Counted from the stretch's first letter, positions 35,015-44,217 are shown. The stretch: 64,000 nucleotides of DNA from Hymenobacter mucosus (GCF_900188255.1 NZ_FZNS01000004.1:585207-649206); one strand, 5' to 3'. Program-made: numbers and translations. The notes: a model not told the origin generated them from the letters alone.

Positions 35015-35950
35015 TTACAGCACTTGGCCTAGGCCAAACAAAAGCGTAAATACGAGAGTAGTCAGTGCCATTTGCTTGAGTAGCGGATCAAGTTGCATAG
35101 ACTCTTGGCGCTGCCAAACCTGCAAGGCGTTGCGAAACAGCAACGGGGCCGAAAGCACAAACAACCACTGCCAAGGCGAGCGGTACGTTAGGGTCACGTA
35201 TACTATAGCGCAGGCAAAGCCTACTAGCAGCAGCAGCCAGTGGTAGCGGCGGGCGTGCACGGGGCCAAGCCGCACTGGAATGGTGATTTTGCCAGCCAAC
35301 TTGTCGGAGCGGATGTCCCGGATGTTATTGACGTTGAGGACTGCCGTAGCAAAGCAGCCCAAGGCTGCCGCGGGCAGTAGTATGGGTAGCGGCAAGGTGC
35401 GCGTTTGCAGAAAGTACGTGCCGCACACCCCCACCATCCCAAAAAAAATAAACACGGACGCGTCGCCCAGGCCGGCATAGCCATACGGCTTGGAACCGGC
35501 CGTATAATTAACGGCCGCCCAGATAGCCGAGAGGCCCAACACAAAGAAGGATAGAAAGATCCAGGCGCCGGCAGTACCCAGGGCCACCCACAGCAGCAGC
35601 AAGCCACTTAGCAGGGACAGCACCCCGAACACCAGCATCCCCTTCTTCATTTGCTGGGGTGTGATGGCACCGCTCTGTACGGCCCGTTGGGGTCCTTCGC
35701 GGTGCACACTATCGGCGCCGTTCTGGGAATCGCCATAGTCATTGGCGAGGTTACTCAGGATCTGTAGCAGAATGGTAGTGAGAGCCGCCAGTCCCACTAC
35801 CGCAGCCCGAAACTGCCCCTGGCTGGCGGCCAGAAATCCGCCGGCCATAATACTGGCCAGCGCGAGCGGCAAGGTGCGAGGGCGAAAAGCGGAAACCCAG
35901 GCTTTGGCAGGGCTAGTGGGAGCAGTAGGGCTGCTGGAAGAAGAGACCAT
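35015..35950 (-). CDS. menA: 1,4-dihydroxy-2-naphthoate polyprenyltransferase
   Basis: 311 residues with about eight or nine membrane helices. The two prenyl-diphosphate motifs of the UbiA superfamily are LSNLANDYGDSQNGAD and VNNIRDIRSDKLAGK. SAFRPRTLPLALASIMAGG at the N-terminus is typical of MenA. The enzyme attaches the isoprenoid tail in menaquinone synthesis at the inner membrane, which agrees with a menaquinone-based Bacteroidota chain. A HAD phosphatase gene lies 41 bp upstream in the same direction. Confidence 0.95.
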   Translation of the reverse strand: MVSSSSSPTAPTSPAKAWVSAFRPRTLPLALASIMAGGFLAASQGQFRAAVVGLAALTTILLQILSNLANDYGDSQNGADSVHREGPQRAVQSGAITPQQMKKGMLVFGVLSLLSGLLLLWVALGTAGAWIFLSFFVLGLSAIWAAVNYTAGSKPYGYAGLGDASVFIFFGMVGVCGTYFLQTRTLPLPILLPAAALGCFATAVLNVNNIRDIRSDKLAGKITIPVRLGPVHARRYHWLLLLVGFACAIVYVTLTYRSPWQWLFVLSAPLLFRNALQVWQRQESMQLDPLLKQMALTTLVFTLLFGLGQVL

Positions 35951-35991
35951 GACTGGAAACGTTGAAAAATGCCATCCTGTGACTAGTGTAC

Positions 35992-36657
35992 TTACCCTGC
36001 CGTTTCAATGGCGGCAATCTTTTCCGCCGAAAGCTCCGAAAAGTGCCCTATTACCAGGTCGGCGTGGTGGAGGTCTTGCAGGGGCGAATGCTCACTGTTG
36101 TAGCCAATGCAGTACAAACCGGCCGCTTTGGCTGCCGTAACACCATTGGCTGAGTCCTCAATTACTAGGCACTCGGAGGCAGGAGCCTGAGAAAGGGAGG
36201 CCGCGTGCTCGAAGATGGCCGGATCGGGCTTGGAGCGCGGAAAATCTTCGCCGCTGATGAGGTGGGAAAAATAAGGCGCCAGCTTAAACCGCTCCATTAC
36301 CCGGTCAATGGTGGAGTGCGATGCTGACGAGGCCAGAATAAGCTCAATATTATGCTGATGCAGGTCCTCGATAAGGGAGCGCACGCCATCGAGCAGTTCC
36401 AGATCGGGTTTCTCATCGAAAGCCCGGTTAAAAAAGTCGCGCTTGGCCTGCACCAGTTCCAACACTGGTTGCGACAGTTGGTGCTTTTCTTTCAGGTACT
36501 GGTAGGTGTTCTTCGTGGAGCGGCCCGTAAACTGAGCGTATTCTTCGTCGGCTACATCAATACCGAGCTCGTCGAAATGCCGGAAGTACGCGTAGCGGTG
36601 AACCGGCTCCGTATCGACGATGACGCCGTCCATATCGAAAATAACAGTGCGTATCAT
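35992..36657 (-). CDS. HAD-superfamily phosphatase (beta-phosphoglucomutase-like)
   Basis: 221 residues. Motif I is FDMDGVIVDTEP (Asp8 nucleophile, Asp10), motif II is LILASSAS, motif III is SGEDFPRSKPDP and motif IV is CLVIEDSANGVTAAKAAG. The cap (about 18-80) is the small helical C1 type seen in beta-phosphoglucomutases and 2-deoxyglucose-6-phosphatases. The substrate is not predictable. A TACCTTCG box lies 24 nt upstream. Confidence 0.9.
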   Translation of the reverse strand: MIRTVIFDMDGVIVDTEPVHRYAYFRHFDELGIDVADEEYAQFTGRSTKNTYQYLKEKHQLSQPVLELVQAKRDFFNRAFDEKPDLELLDGVRSLIEDLHQHNIELILASSASHSTIDRVMERFKLAPYFSHLISGEDFPRSKPDPAIFEHAASLSQAPASECLVIEDSANGVTAAKAAGLYCIGYNSEHSPLQDLHHADLVIGHFSELSAEKIAAIETAG

Positions 36658-36680
36658 GCAGCAACTAGTGGTTATGAGCG

Positions 36681-36688
36681 CGAAGGTA
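36681..36688 (-). promoter_or_regulatory. Candidate -7 box (TACCTTCG)
   Basis: Minus-strand box with one mismatch to TAnnTTTG, 24 nt before the HAD gene start at 36657. Confidence 0.4.
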
Positions 36689-36718
36689 GAGAAACCCAGG
36701 GCTCTTGACTAACAAGTG

Positions 36719-36764
36719 GCGGCCTGCCCTGCCGCGCCAGAAAAGCGCAAGCAAAGCAGGCCGC
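36719..36764 (-). terminator. Probable terminator of the glutathione peroxidase gene
   Basis: GCGGCCTGC (36719-36727) pairs with GCAGGCCGC (36756-36764) around a 28-nt loop, 20 bp after the stop at 36784. No T run, so moderate confidence. Confidence 0.5.
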
Positions 36765-36783
36765 GTATTTCACAGGGAGAATG

Positions 36784-37362
36784 TTACTTCAGAACGGCAG
36801 CTACTAGCTCGTCGCTCATGGGCTTTACCTTGGAGGGATAGAAGGCTACTACGTGGCCGGTTTCGTCTACCAGATACTTGCAGAAATTCCAGGTAGGGGC
36901 ATCTCCTACGGCCCCGTTCTTCGACTTATCGGCCAAGAACTTGTAAAGCGGAGCCGTATCGTCGCCTTTTACCGAAACCTTGCTGAACAGGGGGAACGTG
37001 ACGCCAAAGTTTTTCTCGCAGAAAGTAGCAATCTGCGCCTCAGTACCGGGCTCCTGGCCGCCGAAATTGTTGGCCGGAAAGCCTAGAACTACCACTTTAT
37101 CGCCGTGCTTCTTGTAGAGTTCTTCCAGCTCTTTGTACTGAGGCGTGTACCCGCATTCCGATGCGGTATTCACGATCAGCAGCTTTTTCCCTTTGTACTG
37201 GCTCAGCTTTACGTCCTTGCCATCAATGCTTTTCACGGTGAAGTCGTAGACGGTGCCGGTGGCGGTGCTTTCGGTGGTAGTGGTCATGGTTGGGGCAGGC
37301 TGGGAGTGGGAGAAAGACAGGCCGCTAGCGAGCAGCGTGCCTAGTAGTACAAAAGCTTTCAT
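36784..37362 (-). CDS. Exported glutathione peroxidase-like protein
   Basis: 192 residues. The N-terminal 20 residues are a signal peptide, so it probably acts in the periplasm. The thioredoxin-like fold has the peroxidatic Cys70 in VNTASECGYT, Gln103 in FPANNFGGQEPG and Trp158-Asn159 in TWNFCKYLV, the Cys/Gln/Trp/Asn set. It is a cysteine form, likely thioredoxin-dependent. Cys115 (IATFCEKNFG) is the probable resolving cysteine of the family. Cys161 sits where Thr, Asn or Ser is common in WNF(T/N)K. Confidence 0.93.
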   Translation of the reverse strand: MKAFVLLGTLLASGLSFSHSQPAPTMTTTTESTATGTVYDFTVKSIDGKDVKLSQYKGKKLLIVNTASECGYTPQYKELEELYKKHGDKVVVLGFPANNFGGQEPGTEAQIATFCEKNFGVTFPLFSKVSVKGDDTAPLYKFLADKSKNGAVGDAPTWNFCKYLVDETGHVVAFYPSKVKPMSDELVAAVLK

Positions 37363-37579
37363 ACGAGAGAGAAAAAGTCAGTGACCAACCAGCCGCCGGG
37401 CACATTGTTCGGTGCCGATGACCAGTTAGCTCAAAGTAAAGAAACTCTTCCGCACGAAACTATCCGTATCAGCTCTTGCGGCTCAGCAAAGGGCAACGGC
37501 ACCGTGCTATCTTAGCATAACTCAAGGCTTACTGTGCGGCATTTGCTGAAGGGAATCCGAGCGGGCTATTAAAAAGCCG

Positions 37580-37587
37580 TACTTTTG
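37580..37587 (+). promoter_or_regulatory. Candidate -7 box (TACTTTTG)
   Basis: Fits TAnnTTTG, 34 nt before the ATG at 37622 of the ketosynthase gene. Confidence 0.5.
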
Positions 37588-37621
37588 CCTTTTGCACATT
37601 TCTTCCCTGGTTAATCTGCTC

Positions 37622-38707
37622 ATGCGTACGACTCTCTATTCTGTCATTACCGGTACGGGCAGTTACCTTCCCGCTCGTATTGTTAGGAATGAGGATTTCA
37701 CAGCATCTACCTTTTATGACGCTGATAGTAACCTTCTCACCAAACCGAGTGCGGAAATCGTTGCGCGCTTTGCGCAAATCACGGACATCCACGAACGTCG
37801 TTACGTTACGGATGACCAAGTAACCTCCGACATTGCCTTTCTGGCGGCGCAAGACGCCCTGCAATCCAGCGGTACGGACCCCGAGTCGCTAGATTATATT
37901 CTGGTGGCTCACAACTTTGGGGATGTACAGGCCGATAACCGGCGGTCGGATTTTGTGCCGAGCCTGGCAGCGCGCGTCAAGCACAAACTGGGCATCGAAA
38001 ATCCGCAGACCATTGCCTACGACTTACCCTTCGGCTGCCCGGGCTGGCTCCAGGGCCTGATTCAGGCCGACTACTACTTGCGCTCGGGCGACGCCAAGCG
38101 CGTTCTGGTGATTGGGGCGGAGGTACTCTCGCGCGTGTGCGACCCGCACGACCGGGACAGTATGCTGTATGCTGATGGCGCCGGGGCGGTGCTACTGGAA
38201 GCGCAGGAAAGCAACGTACCCGTGGGTATCTTGGCCCACGGTACTCGCTCCGATACCGTTCAGGCAGCTCACTTGCTGCGCATGGGCGCCTCCTACAACC
38301 CCAACTACCCAGGGAGCGACCTGTTTTTGAAAATGGAAGGCCGCAAGCTCTACGAGTACGCGCTCAAAACCGTACCGCAAGCCATCAAAGACTGCTTAGA
38401 AAAAGCCAAGCTGCCCCTGGCCGACATGCACAAACTACTGCTACACCAGGCCAATGGCAAAATGGACGATGCCATTCTGAAGCGACTGTACGGCTTGTAC
38501 GACGAAGCTACCGTGCCCGAAGGCGTCATGCCGATGACGATTTCCTGGTTGGGTAACTCTTCGGTGGCTACCCTACCTACCCTGCTGGACCTTCTACTGA
38601 AAGATAAGCTGCCCGGCAATGATATTCAGCCAGGTACTAACATCGTGTTTGCCTCTGTAGGCGCCGGTATGAACTGCAACGCCGTAGTGTACCGGATGCC
38701 AGGCTAA
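37622..38707 (+). CDS. FabH-like 3-oxoacyl-ACP synthase III
   Basis: 361 residues from the ATG at 37622 (MRTTLYSVITGTGSYLPARIV). The catalytic triad is Cys139 (DLPFGCPGWLQGL), His275 (LLLHQANGKMDDAI) and Asn312 (SWLGNSSVATLPTLL). The His-Asn spacing is larger than in housekeeping FabH and the N-terminal third has an insertion, so this may be a specialised KAS III acting on an unusual starter. No other fatty acid gene is adjacent. Confidence 0.9.
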   Translation: MRTTLYSVITGTGSYLPARIVRNEDFTASTFYDADSNLLTKPSAEIVARFAQITDIHERRYVTDDQVTSDIAFLAAQDALQSSGTDPESLDYILVAHNFGDVQADNRRSDFVPSLAARVKHKLGIENPQTIAYDLPFGCPGWLQGLIQADYYLRSGDAKRVLVIGAEVLSRVCDPHDRDSMLYADGAGAVLLEAQESNVPVGILAHGTRSDTVQAAHLLRMGASYNPNYPGSDLFLKMEGRKLYEYALKTVPQAIKDCLEKAKLPLADMHKLLLHQANGKMDDAILKRLYGLYDEATVPEGVMPMTISWLGNSSVATLPTLLDLLLKDKLPGNDIQPGTNIVFASVGAGMNCNAVVYRMPG

Positions 38708-38724
38708 GCAGCCCCCCCAACGCG

Positions 38725-38761
38725 CAAGCGCCCCGCCAGACAGTGTCCGGCGGGGCGCTTG
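38725..38761. terminator. Bidirectional terminator
   Basis: Arms 38725-38737 and 38749-38761 (13 bp, perfect) between convergent genes. Confidence 0.8.
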
Positions 38762-38813
38762 TGTTTGACGTGCTACTAGCACCAGGGCTCAGTCTGTGTA
38801 GTGATAAGCGGGC

Positions 38814-39395
38814 TTAGGTAGTGCGGGGCGTCAGCCACTTTTCCAGAAGCACGGGCTGGTAAGCCAGCATTTCTTCAATTATACCATTGGGGTCGGGGTT
38901 GCTGAGCAACTGGTCGCGGTTTTCACGGCGCAACAGGCCTTCATCGGCCATGTGGTCTAGGGCGCGCAACAGATGGTCGTAGAAGCCCTCTACGTTGAGC
39001 AGCGCCACGGGCTTTTTGTGCAAGCCAAGCTGCCCCCAGGTCAGCACTTCAAACAGCTCTTCCAACGTACCATACCCCCCCGGCATCGCCACGAAGCCTT
39101 CGGCTAAATCGGCCATCAGGAGCTTACGCTCGTGCATGCTTTTCACGATATGGAGCTCCGTTACGCCCCGGTGCTCCACCTCCTTGGCCACCAGAAAATC
39201 GGGAATGACCCCGATAACTTTGCCGCCATGCGCTAATACACTATCGGCTACGGCTCCCATCAGGCCTACGCGGCCCCCGCCGTACACCAGCGTCATGCCA
39301 CGTTCGGCTAGCACACGGCCCATCTCCTGGGCTCGTTGGGTATACATTTCGTTGGTTCCGGCACTGGAACCGCAATACACGGCTACGCTTTTCAT
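38814..39395 (-). CDS. LOG-family protein (TIGR00730), probable nucleotide phosphoribohydrolase
   Basis: 193 residues from the ATG at 39395 (MKSVAVYCGSSAGTNEMY). The Rossmann-like fold has LVYGGGRVGLMGAVADSV and the diagnostic MPGGYGTLEELFE, the LOG/lysine-decarboxylase-like motif. Members hydrolyse nucleoside 5'-monophosphates and can release cytokinin-type bases; the physiological substrate here is unknown. It lies directly downstream of argS on the same strand, but the argS terminator separates them. Confidence 0.92.
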   Translation of the reverse strand: MKSVAVYCGSSAGTNEMYTQRAQEMGRVLAERGMTLVYGGGRVGLMGAVADSVLAHGGKVIGVIPDFLVAKEVEHRGVTELHIVKSMHERKLLMADLAEGFVAMPGGYGTLEELFEVLTWGQLGLHKKPVALLNVEGFYDHLLRALDHMADEGLLRRENRDQLLSNPDPNGIIEEMLAYQPVLLEKWLTPRTT

Positions 39396-39432
39396 AAAAC
39401 TGTAGGGCGAAGCACGGCCTCGCCTATTATTG

Positions 39433-39478
39433 GTTGAAAAAGAAAACAGTAGCAACGCCAGGCTTTGGCATTGCTACT
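39433..39478 (-). terminator. Terminator of argS
   Basis: AGTAGCAA and TTGCTACT outer arms (39448-39478) with GCC/GGC inside, followed on the minus strand by a T-rich tract down to 39433. Confidence 0.75.
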
Positions 39479-39612
39479 GAGATGATAAAGAGCGGCAGAC
39501 GGAGAGCCGCAACACGTTTGCAGTTTTTACTCGCGTTGCTGAGTTAGAGGCCTCAGGCCCTTAACCTGCTTTGGCTACCTCCTGCGCCCGCGCGCTCGGC
39601 CATACGTGAAAA

Positions 39613-41406
39613 TTACATCCGCTCGGGCACCTGAATACCAAGCAGGCCCATGCTAACTTTTAAGGCCTTAGCCGTTTGGGCCGACAGCGCTACCCGGAAC
39701 GCCTTCTTGGCAGCATTGGGCTCAATGAAGATGGGCACTTCGGTGTAGAACCGGTTGTAGGCCTTGGCCAGGTCGTAGGCGTACTGAGCTACAACGGCCG
39801 GCGACTGCGTGCGCGCCGCTTCCGTTACCACGGCCGCATAGCGGCCAAGCTCCTGAATCATTTCCCGCTCGGTAGCCTGAATTTCCGTGAGGCCAGCCAA
39901 GCTTGCGTTGGCTGCTACGCCTTGCTCGGCCGCCTTGCGCAGGATGCTGGAGATACGGGCGTGCGAGTACTGAATGAACGGGCCAGTGTGACCTTCCAAG
40001 CTCACGGACTCTTCGGGGTTGAAGAGCATCCGCTTCTTAGGGTCCACTTTCAGCAGGTAGTATTTGAGGGCTCCCAAGCCCAGCATGTGGTAGAGCTGCT
40101 CAGCTTCGGCATCCGACAAGCCTTCTGTTTTGCCTTTCTCGAGGGTAGCAGCCTTTGCAGCTTCCACCACTTCGCGTACCAACTCGTCGGCATCAACCAC
40201 GGTGCCCTCCCGGCTTTTCATCTTGCCCGAGGGCAGGTCTACCATACCGTAGCTGAGGTGGTAAATGGCATCGGCGTAGGGCTTGCCCAGCTTCTTCAGC
40301 ACGGCCTTCAGCACCTGCATGTGGTAGTTCTGCTCGTCGGCAATAACGTACACCGACAGATCATAGTGGAAGTCCTGGTACTTTAACTCGGCCGTACCCA
40401 AGTCCTGGGTGATGTACACGGAGGTACCGTCGGCACGGAGTAGGAGCTTCTCATCGAGGCCCTCTTCCTGCAGATCTACCCACACCGAGCCGTCGTCCTT
40501 CTTAAAGAAGACGCCCTTTTGCAGGCCCTCTTCTACCCGCTCCTTACCTAGCAGGTACGTTCCCGACTCGTAATAGTACTTATCAAAATCGACACCGATG
40601 GTCTGGTAGGTTTCGTTGAAGCCTTCGTACACCCAGCCATTCATTTGCTTCCAGAGGCTTACCACCGCTTCGTCGCCGGCTTCCCAGGCGCGCAGCATGT
40701 CCTGGGCTTCCAGCATCATGGGGGCTTGGCGCTTGGCTACGTCGGCGGCTACGCCTTCGGCTTCCAGCTGCTTTACCTGCTCGCGGTAGTGCTTCTCAAA
40801 CAGCACATAGTACTTTCCGGCCAGGTGGTCGCCCTTGATGCCCGCCTGCTCGGGTGTTTCGCCCTGGCCGTACTGCTGGTAGGCCAGCATGGACTTGCAG
40901 ATGTGAATACCCCGGTCGTTGACGAGGTTGGCTTTGGTAACGGTAGCACCAGTAGCTTTCAGAATCTCGGCCACTGAGTAGCCGAGGAAGTTGTTGCGCA
41001 GGTGCCCTAAGTGCAGGGGCTTGTTGGTATTAGGGGAGGAATATTCCACCACCACATTTTGCGGGCCACCCGTTTCTACTGGTGTAGTGGCAGGCTGCTG
41101 CCGCAACTGGGCAAAGACATCGAGCCACGCCGAGTCGGCAATTTCTAAGTTCAGAAAGCCTTTCACCACGTTGTAGCCGCTTACCAGCGGCTCATTGGCT
41201 ACCAGCCAGTCGCCAATGCCTTGCCCAATTTGCTCGGGGCCTTTGCCTAGAGTTTTCGTAAAAGGGAACGTAACGAGGGTAAACGAGCCCGCAAACTCCT
41301 TGCGCGTAGGCTGCAAGGTGAGCTGAGGCGAGGCTACCTCGGCGTCAAATACGTTCTTGATGGCAGCCCCGAGGGCCGCTTTGAGGGTTTGTTCGAGTTG
41401 TTGCAC
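39613..41406 (-). CDS. argS: Arginyl-tRNA synthetase
   Basis: About 598 residues from the GTG at 41406 (VQQLEQTLKAALGAAIKNVF). The TTG at 41472 is rejected because ArgS proteins start near this helix. The HIGH motif is KPLHLGHLRNN, the KMSK-like loop is SGKMKSREGTVVDAD, and LRADGTSVYITQDLGTA and HMLGLGALKYYLLK are typical class Ia segments. The C-terminal anticodon-binding domain ends GLLGIQVPERM, which agrees with the ArgS consensus end. It charges tRNA-Arg. Confidence 0.95.
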   Translation of the reverse strand: MQQLEQTLKAALGAAIKNVFDAEVASPQLTLQPTRKEFAGSFTLVTFPFTKTLGKGPEQIGQGIGDWLVANEPLVSGYNVVKGFLNLEIADSAWLDVFAQLRQQPATTPVETGGPQNVVVEYSSPNTNKPLHLGHLRNNFLGYSVAEILKATGATVTKANLVNDRGIHICKSMLAYQQYGQGETPEQAGIKGDHLAGKYYVLFEKHYREQVKQLEAEGVAADVAKRQAPMMLEAQDMLRAWEAGDEAVVSLWKQMNGWVYEGFNETYQTIGVDFDKYYYESGTYLLGKERVEEGLQKGVFFKKDDGSVWVDLQEEGLDEKLLLRADGTSVYITQDLGTAELKYQDFHYDLSVYVIADEQNYHMQVLKAVLKKLGKPYADAIYHLSYGMVDLPSGKMKSREGTVVDADELVREVVEAAKAATLEKGKTEGLSDAEAEQLYHMLGLGALKYYLLKVDPKKRMLFNPEESVSLEGHTGPFIQYSHARISSILRKAAEQGVAANASLAGLTEIQATEREMIQELGRYAAVVTEAARTQSPAVVAQYAYDLAKAYNRFYTEVPIFIEPNAAKKAFRVALSAQTAKALKVSMGLLGIQVPERM

Positions 41407-41826
41407 GGAAAGCGAAACGCTTAAGAGAAGCGGTATACTAGGCTTCTGGAAGATACATTCTTGGACTGACAACCACGGGGCACTGCGTAAACTATGGGCC
41501 AGCCAGCGGCGGCATCTACCCTCACTACGGAGTGCTAGTAGCCGCGCTCTGCGCCTTAGCTTACGCTAGATTCGTCGTTGGTTGGGTAGCCGCAGAATTG
41601 TCTTCATCGGGAGTTGACACGGTAGCCAGACTAGGCCGTCGCTGCTACAAAGGTAGAAAGCCCAGCCAGATGCCGCCCGAAAAAATATGGCCGCTGGCCC
41701 GACTGCCCGTCATCCTACTGCCTACAGGTGGCAAGGTACCTCCCAGCCCCAGCTATTTTCTAGGTGCTGAACCAAAGCCAACGGCTGTGCGTGTATTTGC
41801 TGCAAAGAGTATCTTGCGCCCCACGC
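41407..41826. other. 420-bp divergent promoter region between argS and terC
   Basis: Holds a minus-strand TACCTTTG box at 41648-41655. Plus-strand open frames at 41357-41569 and 41532-41903 have no family character and overlap the two real genes. No RNA fold was recognised. Confidence 0.5.
41648..41655 (-). promoter_or_regulatory. Candidate -7 box (TACCTTTG) for argS
   Basis: Minus-strand match to TAnnTTTG, with a long leader of about 235 nt if it drives argS. Confidence 0.35.
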
Positions 41827-42597
41827 ATGAACGTTCACCTACAGCAAATCCTCGACAACCCCCTGGCCGCGCTGGCCATTGTGGGCAACCTTGTTATCAT
41901 TGAAAGCCTGCTCTCCGTAGATAATGCGGCCGTGCTGGCAACGATGGTATCGGACCTCCCTAAGGAGCAACGCCACAAAGCCCTGCGCTACGGCATCATT
42001 GGAGCCTACGTATTTCGGGGGCTCTGCATCCTATTTGCTTCCTACCTTATTCAGTTCTGGTTTCTGAAGCCCCTGGGCGGCCTGTATTTGCTTTACCTAG
42101 CGTACAGCCAGTTTGCTAACCGCAGCAGCGACGGGGAGGAAGACGTAGACAAGCAGAAAAGCTGGCTCTACCGCAGTACCCTGGGTCTGCTCGGTCCGTT
42201 TTGGGCCACGGTGGCGCTGATTGAGCTGATGGACCTGGCCTTTTCCATCGACAATGTGTTTGCTGTGGTGGCCTTCACCGACAACCTGATCCTGATTTGT
42301 GGGGGCGTATTCATTGGCATTCTGGCCATGCGCCTGGTGGCGCAAGCCTTCGTGCTGCTGATGGGCAAGTACCCGTTTTTGGAAACGGCTGCCTTCGTGG
42401 TTATTGGTATTCTAGGCCTGAAGCTGCTACTTTCCCTCTTTGAGCATTTCCAGCCCCACCACCCCTTCAGCCACTTCCTCAGCAGCGAAGCCGCCGATGC
42501 AGGCCTTACTGTGCTTACCGTAGCTGTGTTTGCCGTACCACTACTCACCTCCTGGCTGTTCGGGGTGCCTTACCGCCAGGGTGGTCGTCAGGGGTAG
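41827..42597 (+). CDS. TerC-family integral membrane protein, short form
   Basis: 256 residues from the ATG at 41827, about seven membrane helices. The first helix holds VIIESLLSVDNAAVLATMV and the fourth AFSIDNVFAVVAFTDN, the paired acidic (S)VDN/IDN motifs of TerC/Alx/YceF proteins, which are implicated in manganese export coupled to protein export. HHPFSHFL near the C-terminus is His-rich. A second TerC member lies 8 kb away. The stop codon is inside the left arm of the 41-bp palindrome. Confidence 0.9.
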   Translation: MNVHLQQILDNPLAALAIVGNLVIIESLLSVDNAAVLATMVSDLPKEQRHKALRYGIIGAYVFRGLCILFASYLIQFWFLKPLGGLYLLYLAYSQFANRSSDGEEDVDKQKSWLYRSTLGLLGPFWATVALIELMDLAFSIDNVFAVVAFTDNLILICGGVFIGILAMRLVAQAFVLLMGKYPFLETAAFVVIGILGLKLLLSLFEHFQPHHPFSHFLSSEAADAGLTVLTVAVFAVPLLTSWLFGVPYRQGGRQG

Positions 42598-42677
42598 CAA
42601 GTAGAACCCCATAAGCAGTAAGGGCTGGCACACGCATGTGCCAGCCCTTACTGCTTATGGGGTTCTACTTGCTACCC
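42592..42677. terminator. Extreme bidirectional hairpin, 41-bp perfect arms
   Basis: Arms 42592-42632 and 42637-42677 are exact reverse complements with a 4-nt loop (CGCA). The left arm begins in the last codon of the terC gene and the right arm ends one base before the stop codon of the convergent gene at 42678. No long T run. It is by far the longest perfect inverted repeat of the window. Confidence 0.88.
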
Positions 42678-43124
42678 TCAGTTTTTCGCTCGGCGCAGTA
42701 CCATCTGCACTTGCTTGGGGTTGCCGCGCGTGACGACAGGGTAGGACACATCGTTGATGAACAGCAATTGCCCATCGGCCACAATGCGCGCCTGCAACGC
42801 ATAAGTGACATTTTCCTGAATTCGGGCCGTGTCGTAGCGCAGCGTAAAGGCCAGTGGAACCTGTCGCCCATTGGGCCGGATGGTCACTGAGTCGACCACC
42901 GTAGCGGCCACATCCTGCCGCGACACATCCTGTAATTGTAGGCGCACTACGGCCGATGCGGGCAGGGCCATTCGCTCCCGATAGGTTACGGTGCCCGTTA
43001 TAGAATCCTTCACCGTCACCACAACCGGGGCCGTGGTGCCCGCCCCCCCCGGCGATGAGGGAGTGGCCGTGCAAGCACCTAGTAGTGACACAACACAGAG
43101 AGCAGGCAGGAGGGGTGGCTTCAT
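42678..43124 (-). CDS. YbaY-like lipoprotein
   Basis: 148 residues from the ATG at 43124 (MKPPLLPALCVVSLLGACTAT, lipobox LGAC). The mature part has the YbaY/YscW beta-sandwich pattern: ITGTVTYRERMALPASAVVRLQLQDVS, a middle PLAFTLRYDTARIQENVTYALQARI, then GQLLFINDVSYPVVTRGNP. Such lipoproteins are of unknown or chaperone-like function. The longer frame to 43202 lacks a signal and is rejected. Confidence 0.87.
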   Translation of the reverse strand: MKPPLLPALCVVSLLGACTATPSSPGGAGTTAPVVVTVKDSITGTVTYRERMALPASAVVRLQLQDVSRQDVAATVVDSVTIRPNGRQVPLAFTLRYDTARIQENVTYALQARIVADGQLLFINDVSYPVVTRGNPKQVQMVLRRAKN

Positions 43125-43242
43125 GGCAACTAACCGGGATAGAATGATAACGAACAGGCACGAATGTATTGGGAATCTGCTATTTTCCAAGGAAGTCCCC
43201 AACTCTACCCGGGCTCGGCCGCAGCTAAACCGTACTACTCTC

Positions 43243-44217
43243 CTACCGGCTCACAACCTCCGCCATGCGCAAGCGGCGCTGAATGGCATCGGTGGCGGCT
43301 TCCAGGATGTCGAAGGCATTGGTAGCCATAGTATTTTCGCTGTCGAGCGTGGGGTTGATTTCCACCATCTCGAAGCACACAACCCGGTCATTATCCAGCA
43401 AAGCGCGGCACAGGCTAATGGCTTCCTCTACGTTCAGGCCCTCCTCTACTGGCGTGCCCGTACCCTTGGAGAAGCGGGAGTCCAGGGAGTCCACGTCGAA
43501 CGAGATGTAGACTAGGTCGCAGAAGCGCAGACGCTCGTAGATTTCGCGGGCTACTTGGCGGGTTCCCTTAGCTTTTACTTCATCAAGCTTGTAATTCTTA
43601 ATTCCTAGCCGCTCGATGATGGCATTTTCTTCCGCCTCGGTGTCGCGCACTACCACGTACACGAGGTGCTCTCCAATAAGCTTAGGGCCCGTTTCGCCTA
43701 GGTTTTTAAGCTTCTGCCAGAAAAATTCCGTTTCGGGTTCTATCGTGTTCCGCTGGCATTGCCGGTTATCATCGCCCAGGGAAATGGCTATTGGCATGCC
43801 GTGCATGTTGCCCGAGGGAGTGGTGTAGGGCGAGTGAATGTCGGCGTGAGCATCTATCCACACCACCCCCAGCGTTTTGTGCGGGTAGGCGGCTTTAATG
43901 CCCGCAATGGTCGCTGCCGCATTACTATGGTCGCCGGCTAGTACCAGGGGGAACTCCCCAAACCGTAAGGTTTGTTCGACGGTGCTGGCAATGCCTTTTT
44001 GCACCGTGTAAATAGAATCAATGTGTTTGGCCTTCGGAAAATGATTTTTCTCGAAGAGCACGTGGTTCAGGTCCGGCACACTGACGGAATTGAACCGACG
44101 AAAGTAATCGGACCCTTTATTGAGGCAGGCCACTTTGAGGGCATCTACCCCCAGGCTGGCGCCTCGGGTGCCGGCTCCGAGTTCGGAGCGCACTTCCACT
44201 AACTTGATGCGACGCAT
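43243..44217 (-). CDS. Arginase/ureohydrolase
   Basis: 324 residues. The manganese ligands are in LAGDHSNAAATIAG, VWIDAHADIHSPYTTPSGNMHGMPIA and YISFDVDSLDSRFSKGTGTPVEEGL. The SGNxHGM segment is that of arginases rather than agmatinases. It would release urea and ornithine from arginine. It is divergent from the arginine decarboxylase gene, so both main arginine-consuming routes start from one 324-bp region. Confidence 0.9.
   Translation of the reverse strand: MRRIKLVEVRSELGAGTRGASLGVDALKVACLNKGSDYFRRFNSVSVPDLNHVLFEKNHFPKAKHIDSIYTVQKGIASTVEQTLRFGEFPLVLAGDHSNAAATIAGIKAAYPHKTLGVVWIDAHADIHSPYTTPSGNMHGMPIAISLGDDNRQCQRNTIEPETEFFWQKLKNLGETGPKLIGEHLVYVVVRDTEAEENAIIERLGIKNYKLDEVKAKGTRQVAREIYERLRFCDLVYISFDVDSLDSRFSKGTGTPVEEGLNVEEAISLCRALLDNDRVVCFEMVEINPTLDSENTMATNAFDILEAATDAIQRRLRMAEVVSR

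Noticed and set aside
41357..41903. Plus-strand ORFs between argS and terC
   Set aside because: They overlap the genuine starts of both flanking genes and have no family character.
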